From: an uncultured Verrucomicrobia subdivision 3 bacterium
GTDB lineage: Bacteria; Verrucomicrobiota; Verrucomicrobiia; Limisphaerales; UBA11358
Assembly: GCA_903918885.1 (NCBI GenBank)
Contig: CAIXFY010000010.1
Span: 1-32,383 of the forward strand
Length of the DNA: 32,383 nucleotides
Direction: 5' to 3'
Shown: in pieces, positions 8,620 through 17,788 of the stretch
How positions within the stretch are numbered: position 1 is the first letter of the stretch
Layout: each line of letters opens with the position of its first letter
Made by a program: the position numbers and the translations under genes
The notes under the pieces: model-generated
The model's database searches: none
What the model was told of the DNA's origin: nothing
What the model saw: the letters and a program-made list of their open reading frames with translations, nothing else

Positions 8620-9024
8620 ATGAATAAAATCGTCTGCTTCCTCTTTGCCGCGCTGCTCGCCGGCTGCGCCACCGCACCGAAACAAGTCACCCGCTACGCT
8701 TGGGTCACCGGTCTCAAACCGGAGAAAGCCGCGCGCTACGAAGACCTCCACGCGCATCCATGGCCAGCCGTGAATCAGATGATTAAGTCTTGCCACATCC
8801 AGAATTTTTCCATCCACGAACGCGAGATCAACGGCCAGCTTTATCTCTTCGCGTATCTGGAATACACCGGCAAAGATTTTGATGCCGACATGAAGCGCAT
8901 GGCCGCCGATTCCGAAACCGTCCGCTGGTGGAAGGAAACCGACCCATGCCAGTCGCCGTTACCCGATGCCGCCGCCAAAGGCAAAATCTGGAGCGATACG
9001 AAGGAAGTTTATTTCCTCAAATGA
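8620..9024 (+). CDS. lipoprotein L-rhamnose/L-fucose mutarotase (COG3254 family)
   Basis: 134 residues. The N-terminus MNKIVCFLFAALLAGC is a lipoprotein signal with lipobox LAGC, so Cys16 would be lipidated; the +2 residue Ala favours the outer membrane. The remainder is a complete mutarotase domain: LKPEKAARYEDLHAHPWPAV, CHIQNFSIHE, FAYLEYTG, TVRWWKETDPC and a final KEVYFLK, all hallmarks of the RhaM/YiiL family that interconverts alpha and beta anomers. An exported version is odd, because the family is usually cytosolic. A second, cytosolic copy lies at 15844-16194. The stop overlaps the start of the next gene by four bases. L-fucose is the likely substrate because of the neighbours. Confidence 0.85.
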   Translation: MNKIVCFLFAALLAGCATAPKQVTRYAWVTGLKPEKAARYEDLHAHPWPAVNQMIKSCHIQNFSIHEREINGQLYLFAYLEYTGKDFDADMKRMAADSETVRWWKETDPCQSPLPDAAAKGKIWSDTKEVYFLK

Positions 9025-9797
9025 AAATGGGGCTGTTGCAGGACAAAATTATTTTTCTCACCGGCGGTTCAACCGGCATCGGCTGGGATTGTGCGAAAGC
9101 CTACGCCGCCGAAGGCGCGAAAGTCGTGATCGTGGCGCGTGGCGCGGATGCGGTGGCAAAGGCGGCGACGGAATTGGGCGCGGAACATCTGGGCTTCGCC
9201 TGCGATGTTTCCAGCGACGCCGAAGTGAAGGCGGCGATTGAGAAAACTCTGGCGCGCTATGGCCGGCTCGACGCCGTTCACAACAATGCCGGCATCGCCA
9301 CGCCGTCCAAGCCAATTCACGAAACCAGCGATGCCGAGTGGGACGCGCTGTTCAACATCAATTTGAAAAGTGTTTTGCACACGACGCGCCACGCGTTCGC
9401 CGCGCTAAAAGCCAGCAAGGGCACAATCCTCAACACCTCGTCGCTCGTCGGTGTCATCGGCCAGGAAATTCACGCCGCCTACACCGCGACGAAGGGCGGC
9501 ATGAACACGCTCACCAAATCCATGGCGCTCGATTACGCCAAACACGGTATTCGCGTGAACGCCGTTTGTCCCGCCGGCACGTGGACGCCGATGCTCCGCA
9601 AATGGTGCGCCGAACAGCCCAACCCGGCGACCATCGAAAACTACCTGGACGAGATTCATCCGCTCGGTTATTGCCCCGAAGGCGATGCGATTGCGGATGC
9701 CTGCGTGTATCTGCTTTCCGACAAGGCGCGCTTTGTCACCGGCCATATCATGCACGTGAGCGGCGGCGCGGAACTCGGTTATCGGCGACCAATTTAA
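9021..9797 (+). CDS. SDR-family dehydrogenase, probable L-fucose dehydrogenase
   Basis: 258 residues starting at the ATG that overlaps the mutarotase stop (ATGA). The frame is open further upstream, but that would overlap the mutarotase heavily and precede the Rossmann start. Classical SDR features: TGGSTGIG (14-21), NNAG (88-91), Ser141 in NTSSLVG, and the catalytic pair Tyr154/Lys158 in YTATK. The C-terminal part (CPAGTWTPMLRKW...IHPLGY) resembles SDRs that oxidise L-fucose at C1 to the lactone. The same family also contains 2-keto-3-deoxy-L-fuconate 4-dehydrogenases, so that alternative remains. It is cytosolic and NAD(P)-dependent. Position directly before the fuconate dehydratase supports a role at the head of the non-phosphorylative pathway. 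Confidence 0.85.
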   Translation: MKMGLLQDKIIFLTGGSTGIGWDCAKAYAAEGAKVVIVARGADAVAKAATELGAEHLGFACDVSSDAEVKAAIEKTLARYGRLDAVHNNAGIATPSKPIHETSDAEWDALFNINLKSVLHTTRHAFAALKASKGTILNTSSLVGVIGQEIHAAYTATKGGMNTLTKSMALDYAKHGIRVNAVCPAGTWTPMLRKWCAEQPNPATIENYLDEIHPLGYCPEGDAIADACVYLLSDKARFVTGHIMHVSGGAELGYRRPI

Positions 9798-9801
9798 TTT
9801 C

Positions 9802-11022
9802 ATGATCAAAAATATTTCCACCCGCGATGCGCGCTTTCCCATCGGTTCGGGGCACGGCAGCGACGCGATTCACAAAGACCCGATTTATTCCTACGCCGTC
9901 ACGCTGCTGCACGATGACCAAGGTCGCACCGGCACAGGCCTTGCCTTCACGCTCGGCGAGGGCAATCAACTCGTCTGCGAAGCCGCGCGTTTTTACGCGC
10001 AACGGCTCGTTGGTAAATCCATCGAGGAAATCATGGCCAACTTCGGCGCGCTGCAACTCGCGATGGCCGACGAACAACAATTTCGCTGGCTCGGACCGCA
10101 CAAGGGTATCGTGCAACTCGCGCTGTCTTCTGTGACGAATGCCTGCTGGGATTTGTGGGCCAAGACGCGCGGCGTGCCGCTGTGGAAATTGCTGCTCGAC
10201 CTCACGCCGGAGCAAATTGTTGCCACACTCGACCTGACGTATCTCGATGATGAACTGACCGCGCCGCAGGCGTTGCAGATTTTGCGAGCCGCGCAGCCGA
10301 CGCGTGCAACACGCGAAGGCGTTTTGAAATCTGGTTATCCCGGTTACGACACGAGCGTGGGCTGGTTTAATTATTCCGATGAACTTGTCCGCGAAAACTG
10401 CAAACGCGCGCTGGCCGCCGGTTTCACCGCGATGAAACTTAAAGTCGGCTCGCGCGATGCCGAACGCGATTTGCGCCGCGCCGCCATCGTCCGCGAAGTC
10501 GCCGGCGACGACGCCCGCGTGATGGTGGACGCCAATCAGCAATGGACGCTGCCGCAGGCGCTCGACATCTGCCAGCGGCTGCGCGCCATCAATCCGTTCT
10601 GGATCGAAGAGCCGACTCATCCCGACGACATCCTTGGTCACAAGACGCTGGCCGACGCCATCGCACCGACCAAGCTGGCGCTCGGTGAACACGTCCCGAA
10701 TCGCGTCGTCTTCAAAAATTATTTGCAGGCGAAATGCGCCGGTTTCATCCAAGTGGACGCCGTGCGCGTGGCGGGCGTGAGCGAATTTCTCGCCGTGAGT
10801 TTGCTGTGCAAAAAGTTTGGCGTGCCGGTCGTGCCGCACGTCGGAGACATGGGCCAGCTTCACCAGCATCTGGTGCTCTTCAACCACATCGGCGTCGCGC
10901 ACGACGCAGTGTTTTTGGAACACATCCCGCATCTGCGGGAGCACTTCGTGCATCCGTGCCGTGTCGAAAGCGGCGTTTACCAGACGCCTCAGGAAGTCGG
11001 CGCGAGCTGTGATTTGAAATAA
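9802..11022 (+). CDS. L-fuconate dehydratase-like enolase-superfamily enzyme
   Basis: 406 residues, beginning 4 bases after the SDR stop. Mandelate-racemase-subgroup signatures: MKLKVG with Lys212/Lys214 as general base, metal ligands Asp243 (MVDANQQW), Glu269 (WIEEPTHPDD) and Glu296 (LGEHVPN), and His346 in PHVGDMGQLHQH. The spacing and the THPDD and GEH blocks match L-fuconate dehydratases, which eliminate water from L-fuconate to give 2-keto-3-deoxy-L-fuconate. At 406 residues it is slightly shorter than the roughly 440 usual for that group. Related acid-sugar dehydratases (rhamnonate, galactonate) are possible, but the fucosidase/lactonase setting favours fuconate. The stop is 7 bases from the end of the convergent regulator gene. 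Confidence 0.88.
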   Translation: MIKNISTRDARFPIGSGHGSDAIHKDPIYSYAVTLLHDDQGRTGTGLAFTLGEGNQLVCEAARFYAQRLVGKSIEEIMANFGALQLAMADEQQFRWLGPHKGIVQLALSSVTNACWDLWAKTRGVPLWKLLLDLTPEQIVATLDLTYLDDELTAPQALQILRAAQPTRATREGVLKSGYPGYDTSVGWFNYSDELVRENCKRALAAGFTAMKLKVGSRDAERDLRRAAIVREVAGDDARVMVDANQQWTLPQALDICQRLRAINPFWIEEPTHPDDILGHKTLADAIAPTKLALGEHVPNRVVFKNYLQAKCAGFIQVDAVRVAGVSEFLAVSLLCKKFGVPVVPHVGDMGQLHQHLVLFNHIGVAHDAVFLEHIPHLREHFVHPCRVESGVYQTPQEVGASCDLK

Positions 11023-11029
11023 TTTCTGT

Positions 11030-11911
11030 TCACGTTTTCTTCCGAAAATTCTGCGGCGATTTTCCAAAGGCTTTTTGAAACGCAATCCGCAGATGTTCGT
11101 CGCTGCGGAAACCGGCGCGGTGGACGATGTGCTTGACGGGCATCGTTGTCTCCTGAAGCAGCTTGGCGGCGCGCGACACGCGGCAGAATTGGATTTCTTC
11201 CAGCACGCTGCGGCCGGTCGCGTCCCGGAAACGCCGATCCAACGTGCGGCGGGCGACACCGACTTTGCGCGCCACCGCCGGCACATCCACAATGTCGTGG
11301 CTGAAATTCCAGATGTATTCCACGGCGGCTCGCACGGCGTCATCCGAAACTTCGGTCGTGCCTCGGATGGCGCGACCGGGTTTGTCCGCCAGAAAATGCG
11401 CCAGCAACCCGATGGCCTGCCGGGAAAAATTGGCGGAATTGGTCGCCGGATTCTGATGCACGCTGGTAAGCAGCCGTTCGAACTGGGCGCGAAATATTTT
11501 GCGGTTTTCGATCAGCGCCACGTTTTGCCGGAGATGGAACGTGTGTTCGCGCAACCAGCGCAGCGGTTCATCGCCGTTGAAGTGAATCCACATCAACGTC
11601 CAGCCGGTCTTGGGTGATGGCCGATGCCGATGCCATTCGCCAGGACGGAAAAGGAAGGCGTCCTTCGCCGTGAGCAGGCGGGTGTGTGTGCGCGTTTGCA
11701 ATTCGCCGCCGCCAGCGACCACCAGCGCGAGGCAAAATTCCGGCAACGTGCGCCCGTCCTTCCACTCAAAATAAAAAAACGGGGCGTCGCGCTGCGGATA
11801 CGGTTCGCCCGGCTTGACGCGTTCCCAGCCGGCGTGCGTCAGGTAGATCGCCTCGTGGAAAAGTGATTCGCTCACCGGCAGCGCGTGGCGAAAAGGCTGT
11901 GACAGGCTCAT
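11030..11911 (-). CDS. AraC-family transcriptional regulator
   Basis: 293 residues. The N-terminal half is a cupin-like ligand-binding domain (about 40-115, including AFLFRPGEWHRHRP). The C-terminal pair of helix-turn-helices sits at about 209-228 (VPAVARKVGVARRTLDRRFRD) and 257-277 (PVKHIVHRAGFRSDEHLRIAF), ending KAFGKSPQNFRKK as AraC proteins do. The first helix pair is less standard than usual (RRTLDRRF). It sits between two catabolic blocks, convergent with the first and divergent from the second, so the 122-base gap to the oxidoreductase gene is the natural place for its operator. The inducer is probably a fucose-pathway sugar or acid; this is inference. Confidence 0.92.
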   Translation of the reverse strand: MSLSQPFRHALPVSESLFHEAIYLTHAGWERVKPGEPYPQRDAPFFYFEWKDGRTLPEFCLALVVAGGGELQTRTHTRLLTAKDAFLFRPGEWHRHRPSPKTGWTLMWIHFNGDEPLRWLREHTFHLRQNVALIENRKIFRAQFERLLTSVHQNPATNSANFSRQAIGLLAHFLADKPGRAIRGTTEVSDDAVRAAVEYIWNFSHDIVDVPAVARKVGVARRTLDRRFRDATGRSVLEEIQFCRVSRAAKLLQETTMPVKHIVHRAGFRSDEHLRIAFQKAFGKSPQNFRKKT

Positions 11912-12033
11912 TTGTAGGGGTATTTAACAAGACACATTGGATATAGTCAATTTTGAGCTACAATGGTGGCGCAAAATTAGGTGTTAACGGGTTTGCTGCG
12001 GGTTGGCTTTGGGTGTTTAATGATTCTCAAACC
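11912..12033. promoter_or_regulatory. divergent promoter region between the AraC regulator and the BMC/catabolic operon
   Basis: This AT-richer gap separates divergently transcribed genes. On the minus strand TTGACT (complement of 11945-11950), a 17-base spacer and TTAAAT (complement of 11922-11927) form a candidate regulator promoter. On the plus strand there are two weaker candidates: TTGGAT/TACAAT (11937-11942 and 11959-11964, 16-base spacer) and TTGCTG/TTTAAT (11993-11998 and 12016-12021, 17-base spacer). The five-base arms CATTG (11936-11940) and CAATG (11961-11965) form a loose inverted repeat that could be part of an operator. Only the location is strong; the individual boxes are pattern matches. 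Confidence 0.45.
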
Positions 12034-13116
12034 ATGAGTCTGCCGCACCAACCCGTTTTGCCCGCAAAATGTTTTCCGATTCTCATCATCGGCACGGGCG
12101 GCATCGTGAAGGACGCGCATCTGCCGGCGTATCGCATCACAGATTTTCCGGTCTGGGGACTTTACAATCGCACGCGCGACCGGGCGGCGGCGCTGGCGAA
12201 AGAATTCGGCGTGGCCAATGTCTTCGACGATCTGGACGCGGCGCTCGCCGCCGCGCCGAAAGACGTCATCTTCGATCTCGCGCTGCCGGCCTCGATGTTT
12301 GCGGATGCACTCCGCAAACTGCCGGCTGGCTCGCACGTGCTGATCCAAAAACCGATGGGCGAAAATCTGGCGCAGGCGCGCGAAGTGCTGGCAGTCTGCC
12401 GCGAACGCAAATTGAACGCGGCCATCAACTGTCAGTTGCGTTTCGCGCCGTTCGTCATGGCCGCGCGGCATTTGATCCAGCAAGGCGTCATCGGCGATTT
12501 GGTTGACATGGAGATGCGCCTGACCGTGATGACACCGTGGCATCTGTTTCCGTTTCTCAACGGCCTGCCGCGCATGGAAATCGTTTATCATAGCGTGCAT
12601 TATGTGGATTTGTTCCGGTCATTTCTCGGCGAGCCGCGCAGTGTTTACGCCCGCACCTACGCGCATCCGTCGCTGCCCGAACTCGCGTCGGTCAGCACTT
12701 CAATGATTCTGGATTATCCCGATCCGGTGCACGCGACCATCACCACCAACCACATGCACCGCTTTGGCGCGAAGCACCAGGAAAGTTATCTCAAGTGGGA
12801 AGGCACGCGCGGCGCGATCAAGGCGCGCGTCGGTTTGCTGATGAATTATCCGCACGGAGTCGGCGACGTTTTTGAATACTGCCGGCTCGACGCCCAGGGC
12901 AAACCCTGTGAATGGATTTCAGAAAAGCTCGAAGGCTCGTGGTTTCCCGAAGCGTTCATCGGTTCAATGGCGCAGGTGCAGAGGCACAAGGAAGGTTCTC
13001 TCGCGCAGATGCCCACGGATGTGAATGATGTCATCCACACGATGGAAGTCGTCGAAGCCGCCTACGCCTCGTCTGCGCGCGGCGGCGTGAAACCCTCGGA
13101 ATTTTCCCAACCATGA
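12034..13116 (+). CDS. Gfo/Idh/MocA-family oxidoreductase
   Basis: 360 residues from the ATG at 12034; the frame is open back to 11953 but that stretch (…GWLWVFNDSQT) lies in the promoter region and is not conserved-looking. The Rossmann motif is IIGTGGIVKDAHLPAYR near the N-terminus, followed by a QKPMGENLAQARE block in place of the usual EKP. The second domain has YHSVHYVDLFRSFLGEP, where the His/Asp pattern corresponds to the catalytic region. These NAD(P)-dependent enzymes oxidise or reduce sugars, sugar acids and inositols. It could be an alternative fucose or fuconate-pathway dehydrogenase. It heads the second plus-strand block and overlaps the next gene by four bases. Confidence 0.87.
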   Translation: MSLPHQPVLPAKCFPILIIGTGGIVKDAHLPAYRITDFPVWGLYNRTRDRAAALAKEFGVANVFDDLDAALAAAPKDVIFDLALPASMFADALRKLPAGSHVLIQKPMGENLAQAREVLAVCRERKLNAAINCQLRFAPFVMAARHLIQQGVIGDLVDMEMRLTVMTPWHLFPFLNGLPRMEIVYHSVHYVDLFRSFLGEPRSVYARTYAHPSLPELASVSTSMILDYPDPVHATITTNHMHRFGAKHQESYLKWEGTRGAIKARVGLLMNYPHGVGDVFEYCRLDAQGKPCEWISEKLEGSWFPEAFIGSMAQVQRHKEGSLAQMPTDVNDVIHTMEVVEAAYASSARGGVKPSEFSQP

Positions 13117-14261
13117 CCACTCTTCGCGGCATTGCCTGGAATCATACGCGCGGCTTCACGTCCGTCGTGGCCACGGCGCAGCGATTTGAGGAATTGCATC
13201 CCGACGTGAGCATCGTCTGGGAAAAACGCTCGTTGCAGGCGTTCGCCGACGCTTCGCTGGCACAGCTCGCCGCGCAGTTTGACCTCATCATCATGGATCA
13301 TCCGCACACCGCTCTGGCGGCGACGGAAGGTTTGCTGCTGCCGTTTGAAGATTTTTTACCGGTGGAATTTCTTGCCGATCAGGCGGCCAATTCCGTCGGC
13401 GGTTCGCACAACAGCTACCGTTTCAAAGCCAAGCAATGGACGCTTGCAACAGATGCCGCCACGCCGATCGCGACGTGGCGACCGGACTTAATCGCGAAGC
13501 ATAAACTGACATTGCCGCAAACGTGGGAGGAAGTCATCGAACTGGCGCGGCGCGGATTTGTGACGGTGTCCGCGTTTCCGATTGACGTGCTGATGCACAG
13601 CTACATGTTCAGCGCGGCGCTCGGGCAAAAGCCGTTTTCCGGCGATTGCGTTGCGCCTAATGAAATTCTCGTGCAGGCACTGGATGAGCTTCGCAAGCTC
13701 GTCGCCCTCTGCGACCCGGCGTGCATCGGACGCAATCCGATTCGCACCGCCGAATGGATGTCGCAGACCGATGATCCGCGCGCGGCGTATTGTCCGTTTG
13801 CCTACGGCTACTCGAATTACTCGCGGCCACGTTACGCGGAGCATTTGCTCAAAGCCGGTGGCCTCGTCACATTGAATGGAACTCGTCTGCGCTCCACGCT
13901 CGGCGGCGCGGGCATCGCCGTTTCGTCCAAAACAAAAAATCCCCGCGCGGCGATGGATTTCGCGCAATTCACCGCGTCGCCGGAAACGCAAAAGGGAATC
14001 TATTTTCAAGGCGGCGGCCAGCCCGGTCATCGCGCCGCGTGGCTGGATGACGCCGTGAACGCCGCGAGCGCGAATTTTTTCCGCGACACATTGCAAACAC
14101 TCGACGAAGCGCTGCTGCGTCCGCAGTTTCCCGGCTACATGGATTTTCAGGACGCCGGCACTCCCGTCGCGCACGACTGCATCGCTGGCAAGACCAACCC
14201 TGCCGAAGCCGCGCGCGAATTAAACCGCCTTTACCGCACTGCGCTGACACAACATCATTGA
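13113..14261 (+). CDS. solute-binding-protein-like (SBP family 1 fold) protein without signal peptide
   Basis: 382 residues beginning MTTLRGIAWNHTRGFTSVVATAQRFEELHP. The overall pattern (an early strand, TAQRFEELHPDVSIVWEKRS, FDLIIMDHPH, and a late AMDFAQFTASPETQKG block) is that of family 1 sugar-binding proteins of ABC transporters. There is no signal peptide or lipobox, the gene begins inside the stop of the oxidoreductase before it, and no ABC permease or ATPase gene lies in the window. It should therefore be cytosolic. A role as a sugar or sugar-acid sensor, carrier or partner of the CoA-transferase/MaoC enzymes downstream is possible but unproven. Similar unsignalled binding proteins next to MaoC and CoA-transferase genes seem familiar from proteobacterial genomes, from memory only. 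Confidence 0.75.
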   Translation: MTTLRGIAWNHTRGFTSVVATAQRFEELHPDVSIVWEKRSLQAFADASLAQLAAQFDLIIMDHPHTALAATEGLLLPFEDFLPVEFLADQAANSVGGSHNSYRFKAKQWTLATDAATPIATWRPDLIAKHKLTLPQTWEEVIELARRGFVTVSAFPIDVLMHSYMFSAALGQKPFSGDCVAPNEILVQALDELRKLVALCDPACIGRNPIRTAEWMSQTDDPRAAYCPFAYGYSNYSRPRYAEHLLKAGGLVTLNGTRLRSTLGGAGIAVSSKTKNPRAAMDFAQFTASPETQKGIYFQGGGQPGHRAAWLDDAVNAASANFFRDTLQTLDEALLRPQFPGYMDFQDAGTPVAHDCIAGKTNPAEAARELNRLYRTALTQHH

Positions 14262-14264
14262 CGC

Positions 14265-14705
14265 ATGATCCAATCCCAATTTTTTGAAGACTACGCCGTC
14301 GGCGCGACCCGCGAGACGCTCGGCCGCACCATCACCGAGACGGACATCGTGCTGCACGCGGGGCAGACCGGCGATTTTTATCCGCACCACATGGACGCCG
14401 AATGGTGCAAGACGCAGGATTTCAAACAGCGCATCGCGCATGGGACGCTCATCTTCAGCGTCGCGGTTGGCATGACGGCGGGCACGATCAATCCCGAGGC
14501 GTTTTCCTACGGCTACGACCGGCTGCGTTTCATCAAGCCCGTGTTCATTGGCGACACCATCCGCGTGCGTGTGACCATCAAGGAAAAGCGCGAACACAAG
14601 AAACCCGGCCATGGCGTCGTGAGCGAACTCGTGGAAGTGTTCAACCAGAAAAACGAAACCGTGCTCGCGTGCGAACATTTGTTACTCGTCCGCAAAAAAT
14701 CATGA
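14265..14705 (+). CDS. MaoC-family hydratase/dehydratase (hot-dog fold), catalytic residues intact
   Basis: 146 residues, starting 3 bases after the preceding stop. The R-hydratase signature is present as [10 protein letters not shown], giving the catalytic Asp37 and His42 (pattern D-x-x-P-x-H). It is followed by [12 protein letters not shown] and [20 protein letters not shown], the two conserved hot-dog strands. The family hydrates trans-2-enoyl-CoAs or dehydrates 3-hydroxyacyl-CoAs. With the CoA-transferase immediately downstream (4-base ATGA overlap), it suggests a CoA-thioester step in this sugar operon. The substrate is unknown. Confidence 0.88.
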   Translation: MIQSQFFEDYAVGATRETLGRTITETDIVLHAGQTGDFYPHHMDAEWCKTQDFKQRIAHGTLIFSVAVGMTAGTINPEAFSYGYDRLRFIKPVFIGDTIRVRVTIKEKREHKKPGHGVVSELVEVFNQKNETVLACEHLLLVRKKS

Positions 14706-15847
14706 AACCATTGGAAGGACTGCTCGTTCTCGATTTCAGCCAGTTCCTCGCCGGCCCGGGCGCGGCGATGCGGCTGGCCGATCTCGGCGCACGCGTCATC
14801 AAGATTGAGCGCCCCGGCACGGGCGACATCTGCCGCCAGCTTTACATCACCAACCTCAAGCTCGACGGCGACAGCACGCTGTTTCATTCCATCAACCGCA
14901 ACAAGCAGAGCTTCGCCGCCGATTTGAAAAATCCCGAGCATCTCGCGCAGGTGAAACAGCTCATCGCCCGCGCCGACGTGCTCATCCAAAATTTTCGCCC
15001 CGGCGTGATGGAACGCATCGGCCTGGGCCACGACGATGTCGCCAAGCTCAATCCGAAAATTGTCTATGGCATTGTCACCGGTTACGGCGCGACCGGACCG
15101 TGGGCGGATTTGCCCGGTCAGGATTTGCTCGCGCAAAGCCGCAGTGGCCTCGTGTGGTTGAGCGGCGATGCGGATCGTCCGCCGACTCCGATGGGGCTCG
15201 CGGTGTGCGATCTTGCGTCCAGCGCGCATTTGGTGCAAGGAATTCTCGCTTGTCTCGTGCGGCGCGGCGTCAGCGGCAAGGGCGGCAAAGTGGAAGTCTC
15301 GCTGCTCGAATCCATTTTGGATTTGCAGTTTGAGCTGACGACAACTTTTCTCAACGACGGCGGGAAATTGCCGCAACGCAGCACGGTCAACAACGGCCAC
15401 GCCTATCTCGGTGCGCCTTATGGAATCTACGCGACGGCGGATGGTTTCCTCGCGCTGGCGATGGGGTCGGTCATCAAACTCGCGGAGCTGTTGGAACTCC
15501 CCGCGCTGGCTACTTACACGCATCCCGAAAGTTGGTTCACCGCTCGCGACGAAATCAAGGAGCTCATCCGAGAGCATTTGAAGGCCGAGCCGACGCAACA
15601 CTGGCTCGACCGGCTCGTGCCAGCCGATTACTGGTGCGCCGAAGTTTTGAACTGGCAGCAGTTGTTCCAGCACGCGGCGTTTGCCCAACTGGATTGGGTC
15701 ATGGAAGTGCAGCGTGAGGACGGCCCGAAAATGAAAACGACACGCTGTCCGATCACGATTGACGGCGTGCGGTTCAAGTCGAAGCTGGGCGCGCCGCGCG
15801 TCGGCCAGCACACAGAAAAAATCGCCAAGGAATTCGGTCTGACATGA
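14702..15847 (+). CDS. class III (CaiB/BaiF) CoA-transferase
   Basis: 381 residues from the ATG overlapping the MaoC stop; the frame extends further upstream to 14402 but that part lies antiphase inside the MaoC gene. It begins [22 protein letters not shown], then [51 protein letters not shown] and [13 protein letters not shown], where Asp141 corresponds to the catalytic Asp that forms the mixed anhydride. These enzymes move CoA between carboxylic acids, usually from succinyl-CoA or acyl-CoA. Located among sugar-acid enzymes, it could activate a carboxylate for the MaoC step. It overlaps the second mutarotase gene by four bases. Confidence 0.9.
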   Translation: MKPLEGLLVLDFSQFLAGPGAAMRLADLGARVIKIERPGTGDICRQLYITNLKLDGDSTLFHSINRNKQSFAADLKNPEHLAQVKQLIARADVLIQNFRPGVMERIGLGHDDVAKLNPKIVYGIVTGYGATGPWADLPGQDLLAQSRSGLVWLSGDADRPPTPMGLAVCDLASSAHLVQGILACLVRRGVSGKGGKVEVSLLESILDLQFELTTTFLNDGGKLPQRSTVNNGHAYLGAPYGIYATADGFLALAMGSVIKLAELLELPALATYTHPESWFTARDEIKELIREHLKAEPTQHWLDRLVPADYWCAEVLNWQQLFQHAAFAQLDWVMEVQREDGPKMKTTRCPITIDGVRFKSKLGAPRVGQHTEKIAKEFGLT

Positions 15848-16194
15848 AAACCAAAATCCAACGCTATGGAGCGGTCGTCGGTGTGAAGCCGGAAAAAGTC
15901 GCGCGCTACAAGGAATTGCACGCCGCCGCGTGGCCGGGCGTGCTGGCCATGATCAAAAAATGTCACATCCAGAATTATTCGATTTATTTCCGCACGCTGG
16001 CGGACGGGCGGCCGTATCTGTTCAGCTACTTTGAATACACTGGCGAAAACTTTGACGCGGACATGAAAATCATTGCGGCGGATGAGACCACGCAGCGCTG
16101 GTGGGCGGAGTGCATTCCGTGCCTTGAACTGCTGCCCGACCGTGCGCCCAATGAAATCTGGTCGCCGCTCGAAGAAGTTTTTCACCTGGACTAG
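15844..16194 (+). CDS. cytosolic L-rhamnose/L-fucose mutarotase (COG3254 family)
   Basis: 116 residues without signal peptide. Family motifs: [47 protein letters not shown] and a final EEVFHLD. It is a clear paralogue of the lipoprotein at 8620-9024: both share KPEKxARY, CHIQN, EYTG and FDADMK blocks. It should interconvert fucose anomers inside the cell and feed the anomer-specific dehydrogenase. It overlaps the CoA-transferase by four bases and is followed 2 bases later by the second MaoC gene. Confidence 0.92.
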   Translation: MKTKIQRYGAVVGVKPEKVARYKELHAAAWPGVLAMIKKCHIQNYSIYFRTLADGRPYLFSYFEYTGENFDADMKIIAADETTQRWWAECIPCLELLPDRAPNEIWSPLEEVFHLD

Positions 16195-16196
16195 CC

Positions 16197-16718
<522 letters not shown>

Positions 16719-16721
16719 AAT

Positions 16722-17786
16722 ATGATTCCTCCCAATCCACTCCTCGGCACAGCCTTTCACGCGGTCGGCGCGGCCTTTGCCGCCCTGTGCTACACGCCGC
16801 AAAAACGCGTCAACGGCTGGTCGTGGCAAAGCTACTGGCTGGTGCAGGCTGCGTTTTGCTGGTTTCTGCTGCCCATCCTCGGCGCGTGGCTGACGATACC
16901 CGAACTCGGCAAAGTTCTGGCCGAAGCGCCGCGCGGCGCGATGCTCGCGTCATTTTTTCTCGGCGCAGCCTACGGCATCGGCGGCACGGCGTTCGGGGTT
17001 TCGATCCGCCACATCGGCTATTCCCTGACCTACGCCATCGCCATCGGCCTTTCGACCGTGCTGGGAACATTGATTCCACCGCTCGTCGCCGGCACGCTCG
17101 GCACGACCTTGAGCAAGCCGGGGGCAAACTGGGTGATTGGCGGTATCGTCATTGGCATTTTGGGCATCGCCTTCACCGGCGCGGCGGGGCGGATGAAGGA
17201 ACGCGATTTGAGCGCGCAATCCAAGCTCGAAGGTTTTTCGCTCATGAAAGGACTTTTGCTGTCGCTGCTCGCGGGCGTGCTGTCCGCCGTGTATGGCTTT
17301 GCACTCGCGGCGGGCGAACCGATTGCGGACGTGGCTTCGCAGCATGGCGCGGGCGTGTTTCGCGGCAATGTGGTTTATATTTTTTCCAACACCGGCGCCT
17401 TCATCACCACGGGAATTTATTGTCTCTGGTTGCACCGCAGGCATAAAACGCTCGGCGAAATTGTCGAGCTGCCCGCCAGCACGGAACGCGCGAGTTTGCC
17501 GGTGAATTGGGCGATGGCCGTGCTGACCGGTTGCTTGTGGTATGGACAGTTTTTCTTTTACAATCTCGGCCATGTTCGCATGGGCGATTACCAGTTCACG
17601 AGCTGGGCGATTCACATGATCATGTTGATTTTGTTCAGCATTGTGGTCGGCGTGGTGCTGCGCGAATGGCGCGGCTCGCGACTCGCGACCAAAATCGCCG
17701 TCGGCCTCGCCTTCCTGGTGCTGGTCGGCGCGGTGCTGTCGCTCACCTACGGAAATCATCTCGCGGAAATCACCGCCGTAAAATAA
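16722..17786 (+). CDS. RhaT-like sugar permease (drug/metabolite transporter superfamily)
   Basis: 354 residues with about ten hydrophobic helices. It begins NPLLGTAFHAVGAAFAALCYTPQKRV and contains GAAYGIGGTAFGVSIRHIGYSLTYAIAIGLS, the pattern of L-rhamnose/H+ symporters. Later helices include GDYQFTSWAIHMIMLILFSIVVG. In this 6-deoxyhexose operon it is likely to import L-fucose or L-rhamnose, giving the locus a second sugar importer besides the SSS symporter. It is tightly packed (3 bases before, 2 bases after). Confidence 0.9.
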   Translation: MIPPNPLLGTAFHAVGAAFAALCYTPQKRVNGWSWQSYWLVQAAFCWFLLPILGAWLTIPELGKVLAEAPRGAMLASFFLGAAYGIGGTAFGVSIRHIGYSLTYAIAIGLSTVLGTLIPPLVAGTLGTTLSKPGANWVIGGIVIGILGIAFTGAAGRMKERDLSAQSKLEGFSLMKGLLLSLLAGVLSAVYGFALAAGEPIADVASQHGAGVFRGNVVYIFSNTGAFITTGIYCLWLHRRHKTLGEIVELPASTERASLPVNWAMAVLTGCLWYGQFFFYNLGHVRMGDYQFTSWAIHMIMLILFSIVVGVVLREWRGSRLATKIAVGLAFLVLVGAVLSLTYGNHLAEITAVK

Positions 17787-17788
17787 AC

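Noticed and set aside
9748-11343. A 531-codon open frame on the minus strand across the fuconate dehydratase gene and beyond
   Set aside because: It is antisense to two well-supported genes, has an Arg/His/Ala-rich composition typical of GC-rich shadow frames, and shows no recognisable domain.
11917-12022. Three similar strings (GGGTATTTAA, GGTGTTAAC, GGGTGTTTAA) in the divergent promoter gap, considered as regulator half-sites
   Set aside because: They vary in length and spacing and are close to ordinary AT-rich promoter sequence; not strong enough to call an operator without comparison to related loci.
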